NCBI GenBank assembly: GCA_009692665.1
Contig: SHYT01000001.1
Span: 1 to 64,000, forward strand
DNA length: 64,000 nucleotides
Source: Dehalococcoidia bacterium
Lineage (GTDB): Bacteria > Chloroflexota > Dehalococcoidia > Lucifugimonadales > SHYT01
Reading direction: 5' to 3'
The notes beneath the pieces were generated by a model. It was given only the letters and a program-made list of their open reading frames with translations, was not told the origin of the DNA and ran no database searches. A program made the position numbers and the translations under genes. Position 1 is the stretch's first letter. Each line of letters starts with the position of its first letter. Below, one piece after another: positions 35,601 to 45,003 of this stretch.

Positions 35601-36571
35601 TAGTGCAGTCCGGCATCATTCCGTTCTGGTCGCTTCCTCTCATCCTCGCGCTGCTGCTGGCGGGCGCTGCGGGTGCGTACTACCAGTACGTCTACAAACC
35701 GCGCAAGGCGCGTGCAGAGCCCGTCTACGTGCCGGTCACCGGCCAGATCAGGGATATGCCCAACCCGGAAGCTTCTGGCCTTGCGCTCTCCTCTGGTCGA
35801 GGCCAAACCCTGGCCACGCCACTACCCAGGCTGGCGCTTCCCGCACCTGCACGCAGAGGCCGTGGCGGCGTGGCCCCGGAAGACATGGCGCGGTTTCAAA
35901 TGGTCATGGACTTCGTGCGCTCCATACCGCTGCTGGAACTCACCGCTGACCTGGCGTGGCTTGATGAGATCATCATCTCCACAGACGGCGCGGACCCGCA
36001 TGAGAACGCGCTCTCAGGCACGGCATCCGTCCGCTACCAGCCGGCTTGGGCACAGCATCCCACCTATGCCGATCTCCAGCGTTTGCTCCAGGGACAGCCC
36101 TTCCAGCAGCGTCTGGACGAATACATGACTGCTGTAGACGCTTGCGCCACGGAGGCGTTGGCTCTCATTCAGGACGCCCACAGCCACCTCATGACTGCCA
36201 TATCGCCGGATGCTCCAACGGACCACCGCTGGAAGCTGTCCGTCGCTGTTGCGCAGGACTCCATCGCCTGGTTCCGTGGCACCTTCCTGAAAGCGCCCTC
36301 GCAGCGCGACTACCTCATCAAATCACAAGCTGCCGCCAATGAAGCGTTCAAAATCGCTACCCTGGCCGGCGCCGATGAGGCTCCGTTCCGCGATCTGCTC
36401 ATCGAGGACATCGCAGAGGCGGACGCCATTTCCTATCGGAATACCCACGTGCTGGTGCGCACTACCTACCGCGCCAACGAGCGTGCCCGCCTCCTGGCAG
36501 CCAAGATCGTCCACGTGGAAGTCCTCCGAGAGCAGCTCCAGCGGACCATCGCGCAGCTAGACCAGCGCTAA
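32672..36571 (+). CDS. large surface protein with ten IPT/TIG repeats and a cytoplasmic domain
   Basis: This 1299-residue protein has a signal peptide (to about residue 38). Ten Ig-like IPT/TIG modules of about 80 residues follow, each opening with a form of 'SG-PG-xVxITGSGF' and carrying 'ITVTFDG' and 'ADxxGSFxxTFxVP'. A fibronectin-like module ('PSAPNLLSPSTGKSGG' to 'GKYYWRVKPTDLASNEGQW') precedes a membrane helix near 985-1007 ('LPLILALLLAGAAGAYYQYV'). About 290 cytoplasmic residues follow, ending in helices ('LLAAKIVHVEVLREQLQRTI'). I recognise no family for this last part. The repeats fit adhesion or an S-layer; an external array joined to an internal domain could signal. It ends at a strong hairpin. 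Confidence 0.88.
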   Translation: MAVSVAQWRRISRILTAAAVVSLLVSWLALPASPVLAAGTFNLSPTSGMPGSTVTVTGSGFVAIGTTAVVTFDGTQVATPPISGTGDVSFSFNVPAAVPGGPHTVTVTAGAEAPAQQFQVTSVAALSANSGQQGQLINISGQGFTASQAIQIKFNGALVAATTANAQGTVSAGFVVPPVPAGFYPVIVGSAPPLTFMLNSGLNISPSSGPVGASVGMTGTGFSAGTSITITFDSVTVKTVQTDANGSFNTTFVVPASAGGPHAIAISGSSVGTSQATFTVNPLIVLDKPNAAPGSSVGITGSGFAANETNISITFDNQTVASGITADSQGRWSGTFTVPAGVAGSHSVRASGAQSTGATVPQVTISLSAGLRFDRASGTPGSKVRISGQGFPAAASGISLVIGETTVAGNISSDSSGQWTLDVTIPTAPSGPIAVRAIVPGSTPIDTVFTITPGFTISQSNGQPGTQLTIAGSGFSANQSGITLNLASANAAVSASAQGSWIATLTVPPAPKGGYSVKVGGSATAPEQPFNVIPGVSAGSNRGAPGTSLVVVGGGFSANERGISVIFDRTPVATGLSANAEGSFTATFPIPPVAAGNHFISASGTVSSGAGVQGDNFSIGAGITANPSKAGPGVTLSIQGGGFDANEKNINITYDGTPVVSGITADPIGAFAAAFVLPPSTGGSHSIKASGSVTTAAAAAELAYQVTPTISFNRATNAPGSPITVRGSGYRANETGIILTFDGAPVGQPATADSQGSFTLTFQAPAAPAGTHRLAAAGATAIGDTRGEQTFSVAPAVLLSAPSGSVGMNVDIIGSGFAAASPITVTYDSGAARASATTDATGSFRIAMPIPKSRHGEHPIAAQDAAGNSTQVVFTVESTAPSAPNLLSPSTGKSGGLFGGFRPALRWAASDDPSGATYQLQIAETADFASPVLTKNDLTAASYTLNEQEALPRGKYYWRVKPTDLASNEGQWSSAFVVQSGIIPFWSLPLILALLLAGAAGAYYQYVYKPRKARAEPVYVPVTGQIRDMPNPEASGLALSSGRGQTLATPLPRLALPAPARRGRGGVAPEDMARFQMVMDFVRSIPLLELTADLAWLDEIIISTDGADPHENALSGTASVRYQPAWAQHPTYADLQRLLQGQPFQQRLDEYMTAVDACATEALALIQDAHSHLMTAISPDAPTDHRWKLSVAVAQDSIAWFRGTFLKAPSQRDYLIKSQAAANEAFKIATLAGADEAPFRDLLIEDIAEADAISYRNTHVLVRTTYRANERARLLAAKIVHVEVLREQLQRTIAQLDQR

Positions 36572-36582
36572 CAAAGCCCCAC

Positions 36583-36620
36583 AAAAAAGGGGGCCGGAGT
36601 AAACTCCGGCCCCCTTTTTT
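36583..36620. terminator. 18-bp perfect hairpin terminator
   Basis: AAAAAAGGGGGCCGGAGT at 36583-36600 pairs exactly with 36603-36620, giving a U-tract on either strand. Confidence 0.95.
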
Positions 36621-36646
36621 GAGAACCTATGCCAATGAAGAACCCT

Positions 36647-37077
36647 CTATGCCGCCTTCCGCTCCTCATAAGATTCCTCATCTCCAAACGGTTGTTTACC
36701 TTCCTCACGCATCCCAAGGCCCGTGAACGATCCAATATCCACGCCTATCAGCACCACCCTGTCACGGTACTGCTGGTACGCAGCCTCTAAGTCCGGCATC
36801 TCTTCCCGGCACGGTGGGCAATTACCAGCGTAAACATTCAGCACTACCAGCCTTCCGCGCAACTGGACAAGGGATACCATATCCCCGCCAAGCTGTGTTG
36901 CGCCCTAATACACGGTGAGCGTGAAGTCTCCCGCCAGGCTTCGCTCGATCGTCACTGCGCGGTCTGCTGCCTTCGCCTCGGTGGCCTGACTAGCGCCACT
37001 GCTGCCGGTGCCTTGGTGCAGCCAAGCACCACAAGTAGTCCACCAGCGCAAGCATATACCAACCAAGACGTCTTCAC
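36647..37077 (-). pseudogene. decayed TlpA/ResA-type thioredoxin lipoprotein
   Basis: The best-preserved piece encodes '[20 protein letters not shown]' with the CPPC active site and '[14 protein letters not shown]', as in TlpA proteins. Upstream, the same frame reads 'SLAGDFTLTVY' then an in-frame TAG at 36905-36907. A GTG at 37077 opens a lipoprotein signal ('VYACAGGLLVVLGC') in another frame, so a frameshift separates signal and domain. After the CPPC helix the frame ends early, lacking the cis-Pro half. Two lesions plus truncation make an active product unlikely. A short thioredoxin-like fragment from 36880 might still be translated. Confidence 0.75.
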
Positions 37078-37181
37078 ATCGCGCCCCAGCAAAATTCCCC
37101 TAGAACTATCGGAGTCGGAGAGCTAGAGTGTGAGGCAGGAGTGGGCATTCCGGTTCTTTCTACGGGCTATCCGTCCGAACG

Positions 37182-37216
37182 GCGAGAGGAGCGGGTTTTA
37201 GAACCGCTCCTCTCGC
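37182..37216 (-). terminator. hairpin terminator of the groESL operon
   Basis: GCGAGAGGAGCGG (37182-37194) and CCGCTCCTCTCGC (37204-37216) form a 13-bp stem just after the groEL stop. Confidence 0.85.
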
Positions 37217-37237
37217 TGCTTGCGTAAAGCCTCGCCG

Positions 37238-39171
<1,934 letters not shown>

Positions 39172-39366
39172 GTGTCCCTCTTTCTCCTCGCGGCCGCAAA
39201 TGGCCGTGTTTCCGTACGCTAATTTGGATGTTGGCCTCCAACGGCCTCCCACACGGAAAGCTATTGGACATACCGCCACTAAAAAGCACTGCTGTGAGGT
39301 CTGGGGCCTCGCGACCCATTGGTTACTCCGCAGACACTACATGATAGCAGTCGGAGGGCGAAACTG

Positions 39367-39924
39367 CTAACTACGCTCCGCTGAAAGCTGGGCCGCCTTG
39401 GAAGTCGGCAACGATGGCCGCCGGATGAGCCAACGGATAATCGCCCCACACATGCTCATGGTAGCGATGACGGTGAACGCCAGGGTATAGCTGCCCTGGA
39501 AGTCGAACAGCAGCGCGGTCATCATCGGCGAGAGCGCCATGATAGTTGCCTGCGCCGGCTGGAGCAGCCCGCGTATCGCGCCAAGATTTCTTGTCCCAAA
39601 GAAGTCCACCTGCACGATGATTTGCGTGGGCCCAATTGCGCCGCCAAAGAACGCCACCAGTGGTATCCCGGCAAACAGCAGCGAGGTTGGCAGCACTCAG
39701 ACGTTGCCAAGTACCATGGCTCCGAACATGAAGAAGCCTAGACCAAGCACGTACTTGGGGTGAACGTAGTTTGAGACCAGTCCCCAGAACGGCTTGGTAA
39801 CTGTGTCGGCGATAGCAAACATGGTCAGCGCAAACGCCGCGGCAGTTGGAGAAAGCCCGAGGTCGTGCCCAAAGGCGGGAATGCAGAACAGGCGGTTGCC
39901 CCAAATGTCAGCTAAAATACCGAC
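39367..39924 (-). pseudogene. remnant of an MFS transporter (C-terminal half with an in-frame stop)
   Basis: One frame reads from 39924 through 'AAAFALTMFAIADTVTKPFW' and 'YVHPKYVLGLGFFMFGAMVL', hits TGA at 39697-39699, then continues in phase as 'SLLFAGIPLVAFFGGAIGPT' to the end near 39367. The helices and the 'KPFWG' loop are MFS-like. Everything upstream is missing: a stop lies at 39925-39927 and repeat D begins nearby. A nonsense mutation and a lost N-terminal half mark it as dead. It may be the partner of the N-terminal MFS scrap at 41524, though the frames are not continuous. Confidence 0.7.
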
Positions 39925-39936
39925 TTATAAGGCAAA

Positions 39937-39981
39937 GCCCTCCAACAGGGAGAGGGACCGATGGAGAGGTCGGCGGGGAGT
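39937..39981 (+). repeat. dispersed repeat D, copy 1
   Basis: A 'CCCTCCAACAGGGAGAGGG' hairpin is followed by 'GGAGAGGTCGGCGGGGAG'; related copies lie near 40070 and 52192. Confidence 0.65.
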
Positions 39982-40069
39982 GGCGCGTCACCCCGCATCT
40001 TGACAATTCCCCCCGTACTGCACATAGTCTGCCGTGCCGTCTCACGCGAGCCGAACGGGTCGCAGACCC

Positions 40070-40112
40070 CTTCCCTCTCCAGCAGAGAGAGAGATTAAGA
40101 GGGAGAGGTCGC
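40070..40112 (+). repeat. dispersed repeat D, copy 2 (degenerate)
   Basis: 'CTTCCCTCTCCAGCAGAGAG' is followed by 'GAGATTAAGAGGGAGAGGTC'. It lies just ahead of the serine hydrolase start. Confidence 0.55.
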
Positions 40113-40129
40113 AAAAGAAAGGTGCAGCC

Positions 40130-41299
40130 ATGCTTGACGCAAAATTCGTGGCCAAGTCCCCCGCAGACATCGGCATTGACCAGGCGCGATTGAAAAAGCT
40201 CTATGACTACGTGGAGTCTCAGGGCCTCTCCAGCGCCCAGGTCGCCCTCGGCCGCCACGGCAAAGTCGCCGGCTTCCACGCCTTCGGCAATGCCAAGCAC
40301 GGCGATACCACCAGCCCCGCGTCGGCAAGCGACCTCTATTTCCTCGGCTCCACCACCAAGGTCGTCGTCGGCGCTGCGGTCTGGGGCCTCATCGAGGACA
40401 ACAAGCTCAAGATCAGCGAGCGCGTCATCGACATCGTCCCTGAGTTCTGCGTGGAAGCCACAGACGATCTGACAGTGAAGCATCGCGGGGATCTGACGGT
40501 CGAGCACGTCTTGCTCCACAAAGGCGGCTTCACCACTGCCCCCATGAACCCGCTGCTCTGGGAGGACCGGGAGGGCCGCGCAAACCGCATGCGCCGATGG
40601 CGCCTCAACTGGGCCCCCGGCACCAAATGGGAGTACCACCCCAACACCGGCCACTGGGTCCTCGCTGAAATCATCTTCCGCCGCACCGGCAAAGACTTCC
40701 GCGACTATATTCGCGAGCGCATCACCGTCCCCATGGGCGTCCCCGAACTCTGCGTCGGTCTGCCCGATAGCCTCCATCACCGCGCAGCCGACATCGTCTA
40801 CATGGAGACCGTTGAGCCGCCTCCCGGTGGCTGGGGCGAGGTCAGCCCGCAAGCGATCCTCAACTTCAACACCCCCAGCTCACGCCGCTCCGGTAACCCC
40901 GGCGCGGCAGCCTTGGCGAGCGCCGCCGAACTCGCGCTCTTCTTCCAGCGCCTCGTCAACCTCAAGGAGTCAGCCCCCTACACACCCTTGAAGGCCGAGA
41001 CCATCAAAATGGCCACCCAGGTCCGCACCACCAAAGACGACAAACAGAACGGCGTCCCCGTCAACCGCGGCCTCAGCATCGTCATCGCCGGTGCGCAAGA
41101 CAACCAGCGAGAAGGCTCCTTCGGCTCCAAAGTCTCCCCGCAGACCATCGGCCACGGCGGCGCCGGCGGCCAGATTGCCTGGGGCGACCCCGTCAGCGGC
41201 CTCTCCTTCGGCTTCGTCACCAACGGCTTCGTCGCCAACGAAAAAATCCGCGCCCGCGGCCACATGCTCAGCACCCTCGCCGCTGAGTGCGCCCTCTAG
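40130..41299 (+). CDS. serine hydrolase, beta-lactamase/class C family
   Basis: This 389-residue protein has the S-x-x-K nucleophile motif in 'FLGSTTKVV' (Ser74-Lys77), the Tyr motif 'WEYHPNTGHWVLAE' (Tyr169) and a C-terminal 'GHGGAGGQ' in place of the KTG triad. This is the beta-lactamase-related esterase or peptidase group rather than a true lactamase. It lacks a signal peptide, so it is probably cytosolic. I start at 40130 behind AGAAAGGTG. It ends in a strong hairpin. Substrate is unknown. Confidence 0.88.
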   Translation: MLDAKFVAKSPADIGIDQARLKKLYDYVESQGLSSAQVALGRHGKVAGFHAFGNAKHGDTTSPASASDLYFLGSTTKVVVGAAVWGLIEDNKLKISERVIDIVPEFCVEATDDLTVKHRGDLTVEHVLLHKGGFTTAPMNPLLWEDREGRANRMRRWRLNWAPGTKWEYHPNTGHWVLAEIIFRRTGKDFRDYIRERITVPMGVPELCVGLPDSLHHRAADIVYMETVEPPPGGWGEVSPQAILNFNTPSSRRSGNPGAAALASAAELALFFQRLVNLKESAPYTPLKAETIKMATQVRTTKDDKQNGVPVNRGLSIVIAGAQDNQREGSFGSKVSPQTIGHGGAGGQIAWGDPVSGLSFGFVTNGFVANEKIRARGHMLSTLAAECAL

Positions 41300-41322
41300 C
41301 CCGACCCAAGTGGCCACTAACT

Positions 41323-41353
41323 AAAGAAGGGGGCGCTTAGCGCCCCCTTCTTT
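41323..41353 (+). terminator. hairpin terminator
   Basis: AAAGAAGGGGGCGC pairs with GCGCCCCCTTCTTT around a three-base loop, directly after the serine hydrolase gene. Confidence 0.9.
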
Positions 41354-41523
41354 GTATCGTTGTCATTCTGGAGGCCACAGCTGAGCGGAGCGAAACCCGA
41401 CTCGCTTCGAGTAGGGCCAAGAATCCGTGCCCCCCCCGCCCCTGCGCCTCCGCCCGGCCTACAACAAGTCCAACACAAAGGAGAGCCGGATATTGGCTCT
41501 CCTTTGTGTTCCAATCCCTTCTC

Positions 41524-41769
41524 CTAGGGTCGTAGATCCTGAGTATTACCCGACTGCCAACAGTAGGGCGAATTGGAAAGAACCTTGTTGTCCATATTCC
41601 AAATGGCAGTGGAACTGAAGAAGTTTCCAAGCCACAGATAGCGGAAGTTACGGAACTGGAAGGCCTGGAAAGTGCCGAGGCTTGTGCGTTTGGAGGGTAT
41701 CTGGGTGGTGTCTGTGCTGGTTGCTGAGGAGGCCCCTGCTCTGGCCTCGGTATCCGGACGCTTGTGCAT
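41524..41769 (-). pseudogene. N-terminal fragment of an MFS transporter truncated at repeat A
   Basis: The first 55 residues from 41769 read like an MFS exporter opening, with 'TFQAFQFRNFRYLWLGNFFS' leading into helix 1. The frame then passes into an inverted copy of repeat A (41531-41570), encoding meaningless residues up to a stop. The rest of the transporter is missing. The end of the reading frame thus marks where the gene was cut or recombined at a repeat. Confidence 0.65.
41531..41570 (-). repeat. dispersed repeat A, copy 4 (inverted)
   Basis: The complement reads 'CGCCCTACTGTTGGCAGTCG' and then 'GGTAATACTCAGGATC', as in copies 1 and 2. Confidence 0.75.
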
Positions 41770-42108
41770 GAACCCCTAACTTGTTTCCCTTGGACCTAGG
41801 TATCGTGGACCAGGTATCGTCGTACATCCAAGCGTACAATCACTCTTTCGGAATCCAAAATAGTACCTTGGGAAATAGTAGCCGCTTGGAGTGCAACGGT
41901 CACGTGCGCGCGTTGCGGTTTATATACCTTGAAGTCTATGAGCGGGTGGCCCTAGCGTGGGGGGGGCTTGGTGGCCGACTTTGGGCGGCGTCTCATTCGC
42001 GTAGCTCCGTCTGGTCGTCGGGAATGAGGGCGAGGGACTTGGCACTTGACACACTAGCCCAGTCTGGGTCACATTGATGCGGATTTCGGATGTTTAAGGG
42101 GGATGCCT
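41770..42108. other. intergenic region, nothing recognised
   Basis: About 340 bases upstream of the dienelactone hydrolase gene with no convincing gene, hairpin or repeat. Confidence 0.5.
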
Positions 42109-42873
42109 ATGCCGTATACCACTGACCAGTATGAGGGGATGCTTTCCGAGACTATTACGATGCCGGGGAACAAGGGCGACACGATTCATGCCTATATGGC
42201 CAAGCCGCTGGGCAGCGGACCATTTCCCGGCGTAGTGCTCATCTCGCACGCGCCTGGGTGGGACGAGTTCTTTAAGGAGACCGCCCGGCGGTTTGCGCAT
42301 CACGGGTACATTGCGGTTGCACCCGACATCTGGTGCCGGACGGGGCACGGAACGGTGGACGATGTAGTGGCGAAGGCCCGCGCGGCCGGCGGGCTGCCGG
42401 ACGACCAGGTCGTCGGCGATGCGGCGGGCGCGGCGAAGTACGTCAAGTCGCTGCCGACGTCCAACGGCAAAGTGGGTGTGATGGGGACGTGCTCAGGCGG
42501 ACGCCACACATTCTTGGCAGCGACGCGGACGAAGGGCGTCTTCGACGCGGCGATTAACTGCTGGGGCGGGAACGTGGTGCAGCCTGCGGACAGGCTCACG
42601 CCCGCGCAGCCCGTATCGCCGGTTGACTATACAAAGGACCTGTCCTGCCCGCTGCTGGGGCTGTTTGGGAACGAGGACGCGAACCCGCCGCCTGCGCAAG
42701 TGAACCAGCTTGAGGCAGCGCTGAAGCAGCACAACAAGAATTATGAGTTCCACCGGTACGACGGCGCGGGCCACGGCTTCTTCTACTATGACCGCCCGAT
42801 GTTCCGCCAGGAGGCAGCTGCGGACGGGTGGAAAAAGGTATGGGACTTCTTTGGCAAGTATTTGGCGAAGTAG
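42109..42873 (+). CDS. dienelactone hydrolase family protein
   Basis: This 254-residue alpha/beta hydrolase has a cysteine nucleophile in 'VGVMGTCSGGRHTF' (Cys128), an acid in 'GLFGNEDANP' and a catalytic His in 'YDGAGHGFFYYDRP'. The G-x-C-x-G-G nucleophile elbow is diagnostic of dienelactone hydrolases, which open lactone intermediates of aromatic degradation. Many homologues act on other esters. I start at 42109, six bases after a GGGGG site; an ATG at 42103 is also possible. An enoyl-CoA hydratase gene follows 100 bases on. Confidence 0.9.
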   Translation: MPYTTDQYEGMLSETITMPGNKGDTIHAYMAKPLGSGPFPGVVLISHAPGWDEFFKETARRFAHHGYIAVAPDIWCRTGHGTVDDVVAKARAAGGLPDDQVVGDAAGAAKYVKSLPTSNGKVGVMGTCSGGRHTFLAATRTKGVFDAAINCWGGNVVQPADRLTPAQPVSPVDYTKDLSCPLLGLFGNEDANPPPAQVNQLEAALKQHNKNYEFHRYDGAGHGFFYYDRPMFRQEAAADGWKKVWDFFGKYLAK

Positions 42874-42971
42874 GCGGGCGCAAGCAACTTCTTTCGCCTC
42901 TAAGCAACCAGTCGTACTATACTCGTTCCGAAACCAGCGCTAAGCAAGCGGCATAAGAGAAGGAGGAGCAC

Positions 42972-43943
42972 ATGGTTATCTATGAGTCCCATTACGACAA
43001 GCCTTTGGACTACAAGGATATCATCTACCAGAAGGAAGCACCCATTGCCCGCATCATCTTGAACCGGCCAGAGAAGATGAACGCACTCCGGCATCAGCTC
43101 CGCGGCGAGGTATTCCACGCTCTCAAGGTCGCCGAGCTGGACAAAGACGTTCGCGTGATCATTATCAAAGGGAACGGCCGCTGCTTCAGCGCAGGTTATG
43201 ACTTGGGCACCGGGAACGACGGGTTTAGGCTTCCTGACGTAGGCCCCGTCTTTGCGAAGTGGCCCGATGGATCAAACCAGCATCTGGTCTCAGGTTGGCA
43301 ACAGCTCCGGGACATTGAGAAGCCGATCATTGCGCAGGGGCATGGATACGTCCTGGCGGGCGGCACCGAGTTCGCCTCGCAGTGCGACCTGTTCGTTGTC
43401 GCTGACGACTGCCAGATCGGCTTCCCTCCAGTGCGAAGTATGACCGTGCCGCACATCCAGTGGTTCCCATTGTTGATGAACAGGCGCAAGGCGTACGAGT
43501 ACATGTTCACCGGTGACTCCTTTACGGGGACCGAGGCCGTGGAGCTCGGGGTGGCCAACTATGCAGTACCACTCGCGGAACTGGACGAGTTCACCACCAA
43601 GCTGGCCAAGCGGATTGCCCTGATTTCTCCACACATGCTGGCCCTGTCCAAGCGACAGCTCAACAAGGCGTTTGAGGCCTTGGGCCACGATGCGGCGATT
43701 TCACAGGCCGCTATCTACGACATGCTGGGGGGGCTACGGCCTGACGCAGGCGATTTTGGGCGCATCCGCGGGGAGAGTGGACTGAAGGCCGCTCTCAACG
43801 ACCGAGACGAGAAGTTCGGCGACTACGGGACGACTACGACGGCGCAAATGGCGCGCGACGCACGCAAGCGCGGGCAAAGCGCTGATAAGGCGCCACAGAG
43901 GTCTGCTACCACTGCGAACAAATCACCTAAGGCCGATTATTAG
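42972..43943 (+). CDS. enoyl-CoA hydratase/isomerase family protein
   Basis: This 323-residue crotonase-fold enzyme has 'IARIILNRPEKMNALRHQLR', oxyanion-hole segment 'CFSAGYDLG' and 'VLAGGTEFASQCDLFVVADD'. It is longer than typical (about 260), with an insertion after 'DLGTGNDGFRLPDVGP' and a Lys/Ala-rich tail. It closely parallels the gene at 20325, and the two are probably ancient paralogues. The start at 42972 follows AAGGAGGAG. It probably acts on a CoA ester in the same pathway as the preceding hydrolase. Confidence 0.88.
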   Translation: MVIYESHYDKPLDYKDIIYQKEAPIARIILNRPEKMNALRHQLRGEVFHALKVAELDKDVRVIIIKGNGRCFSAGYDLGTGNDGFRLPDVGPVFAKWPDGSNQHLVSGWQQLRDIEKPIIAQGHGYVLAGGTEFASQCDLFVVADDCQIGFPPVRSMTVPHIQWFPLLMNRRKAYEYMFTGDSFTGTEAVELGVANYAVPLAELDEFTTKLAKRIALISPHMLALSKRQLNKAFEALGHDAAISQAAIYDMLGGLRPDAGDFGRIRGESGLKAALNDRDEKFGDYGTTTTAQMARDARKRGQSADKAPQRSATTANKSPKADY

Positions 43944-44002
43944 GAGGCATTCACTCCCAGCGATCTTGGAAGCCCAGCCTTAGGGCGGTACGGAGGACCA
44001 GT

Positions 44003-44293
44003 ATGTGCAGCAACATTGTGGAGATCGGCTCCATTGCGGGGTGCGGGCGTGGGCCTGACGGGTGGTTTGATTTGAAGCAGGCCATTGTTTCGTTTGACCA
44101 CCCCGTACACGCGGACGCGGAGCATGCGATCAACATTGACTTTGTGAACCACGATAAGGGCATAGGTGCGCGGGTAGCGGTGGAACTAACGGCGGAATCA
44201 GCGCGCGAGCTGATTAAGGTGCTGGAGGCCGCCCTGGCTCGCGGCGAGGCGGAGCACCTGACGATGGGCAGCACGGCGCAAGTGGCGCGCTAG
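44003..44293 (+). CDS. DUF6295-like protein, 96 aa
   Basis: The protein 'MCSNIVEIGSIAGCGRGPDG' followed by 'WFDLKQAIVSFDHPVHADAE' and 'HAINIDFVNHDKGIGARVAV' matches, from memory, the DUF6295 pattern of about 95 residues. It has conserved Cys, His and Asp that could bind a metal. No function is known. It starts with ATG at 44003 and ends before a long palindromic terminator. It may be cotranscribed with the enoyl-CoA hydratase 60 bases upstream. Confidence 0.7.
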   Translation: MCSNIVEIGSIAGCGRGPDGWFDLKQAIVSFDHPVHADAEHAINIDFVNHDKGIGARVAVELTAESARELIKVLEAALARGEAEHLTMGSTAQVAR

Positions 44294-44312
44294 CGCGCAG
44301 GAGCGACGAAAG

Positions 44313-44355
44313 GCAATGGTACGGGGCGGCCCTTAGGGCCGCCCCGTACCATTGC
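44313..44355 (+). terminator. 19-bp-stem palindromic terminator
   Basis: Arms starting GCAATGGTACGGGGCGGCC are exact complements across 44313-44355, a short distance after the DUF6295-like gene. Confidence 0.85.
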
Positions 44356-44515
44356 GGGCCATAGAAGTCTGTCTTGCGTATACTTCCTTGAATGCTCATG
44401 CCACGCTTTGGTCCTCGACCCTAGCTGGCGGAGGTCAACGATGGTATCACGCTTCTTATTCGTCCTTAGTTTCGTCGCAGTTGTGTTGACCATACACACA
44501 CAATGAGGAGCGTAG

Positions 44516-44944
44516 ATGAACGAGTTCAAGAAGTTCTTGCTTCGGGGCAATGTGCTGGACCTGGCGGTGGGCATCATTGTCGGCGCGGCGTTTGTGGCCG
44601 TCATCAACTCGCTGGTGAAGGACATGCTTACCCCGCTGCTGAGCATTCCGGGCAAGGTGGACTTTGCGGATTTGGCGTTTACCGTCAATGGCAGCACATT
44701 CCGGTACGGGAACTTTCTCAACGCCGTCATTGCATTCATTGCGATTGCGGCCGTGGTGTTCTTCTTTGTAGTGCTTCCCGCCAACAGTATGATTGCCCGG
44801 ATGCGCAACGCGCCCGCGCCAGCGGACCCGACGACGCGCAAGTGCCCGGAGTGCTTGAGCGAGATCCCGCTTGCCGCCAGGCGGTGCGCGCACTGCACCA
44901 GCGCGGTGCCGCCCGCGCCGCCGCCGACGATTGCTAGAGCGTAG
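44516..44944 (+). CDS. mscL: large-conductance mechanosensitive channel MscL with C-terminal zinc ribbon
   Basis: This 142-residue protein starts 'MNEFKKFLLRGNVLDLAVGI', the MscL N-terminus and first gating helix. Helix 2 is 'FLNAVIAFIAIAAVVFFFVV'. It releases solutes under membrane tension, protecting against hypo-osmotic shock. Instead of the usual C-terminal helix bundle, residues 110-127 form a zinc ribbon, 'CPECLSEIPLAARRCAHC', followed by a Pro-rich end. Similar tails occur, to my memory, in some actinobacterial and chloroflexal MscLs. A GAGGAG site precedes the ATG at 44516. Confidence 0.93.
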   Translation: MNEFKKFLLRGNVLDLAVGIIVGAAFVAVINSLVKDMLTPLLSIPGKVDFADLAFTVNGSTFRYGNFLNAVIAFIAIAAVVFFFVVLPANSMIARMRNAPAPADPTTRKCPECLSEIPLAARRCAHCTSAVPPAPPPTIARA

Positions 44945-45003
44945 GACAACGAAAGAGGGGCGTCCAGTAGGCCGCCCTTCTCATCCCCAAAGGGATATGT
45001 GTC

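Noticed and set aside
39172-39366. CIRCE operator upstream of groES
   Set aside because: I looked for TTAGCACTC-N9-GAGTGCTAA and found no acceptable match. Only an isolated half-like sequence exists elsewhere (45333).
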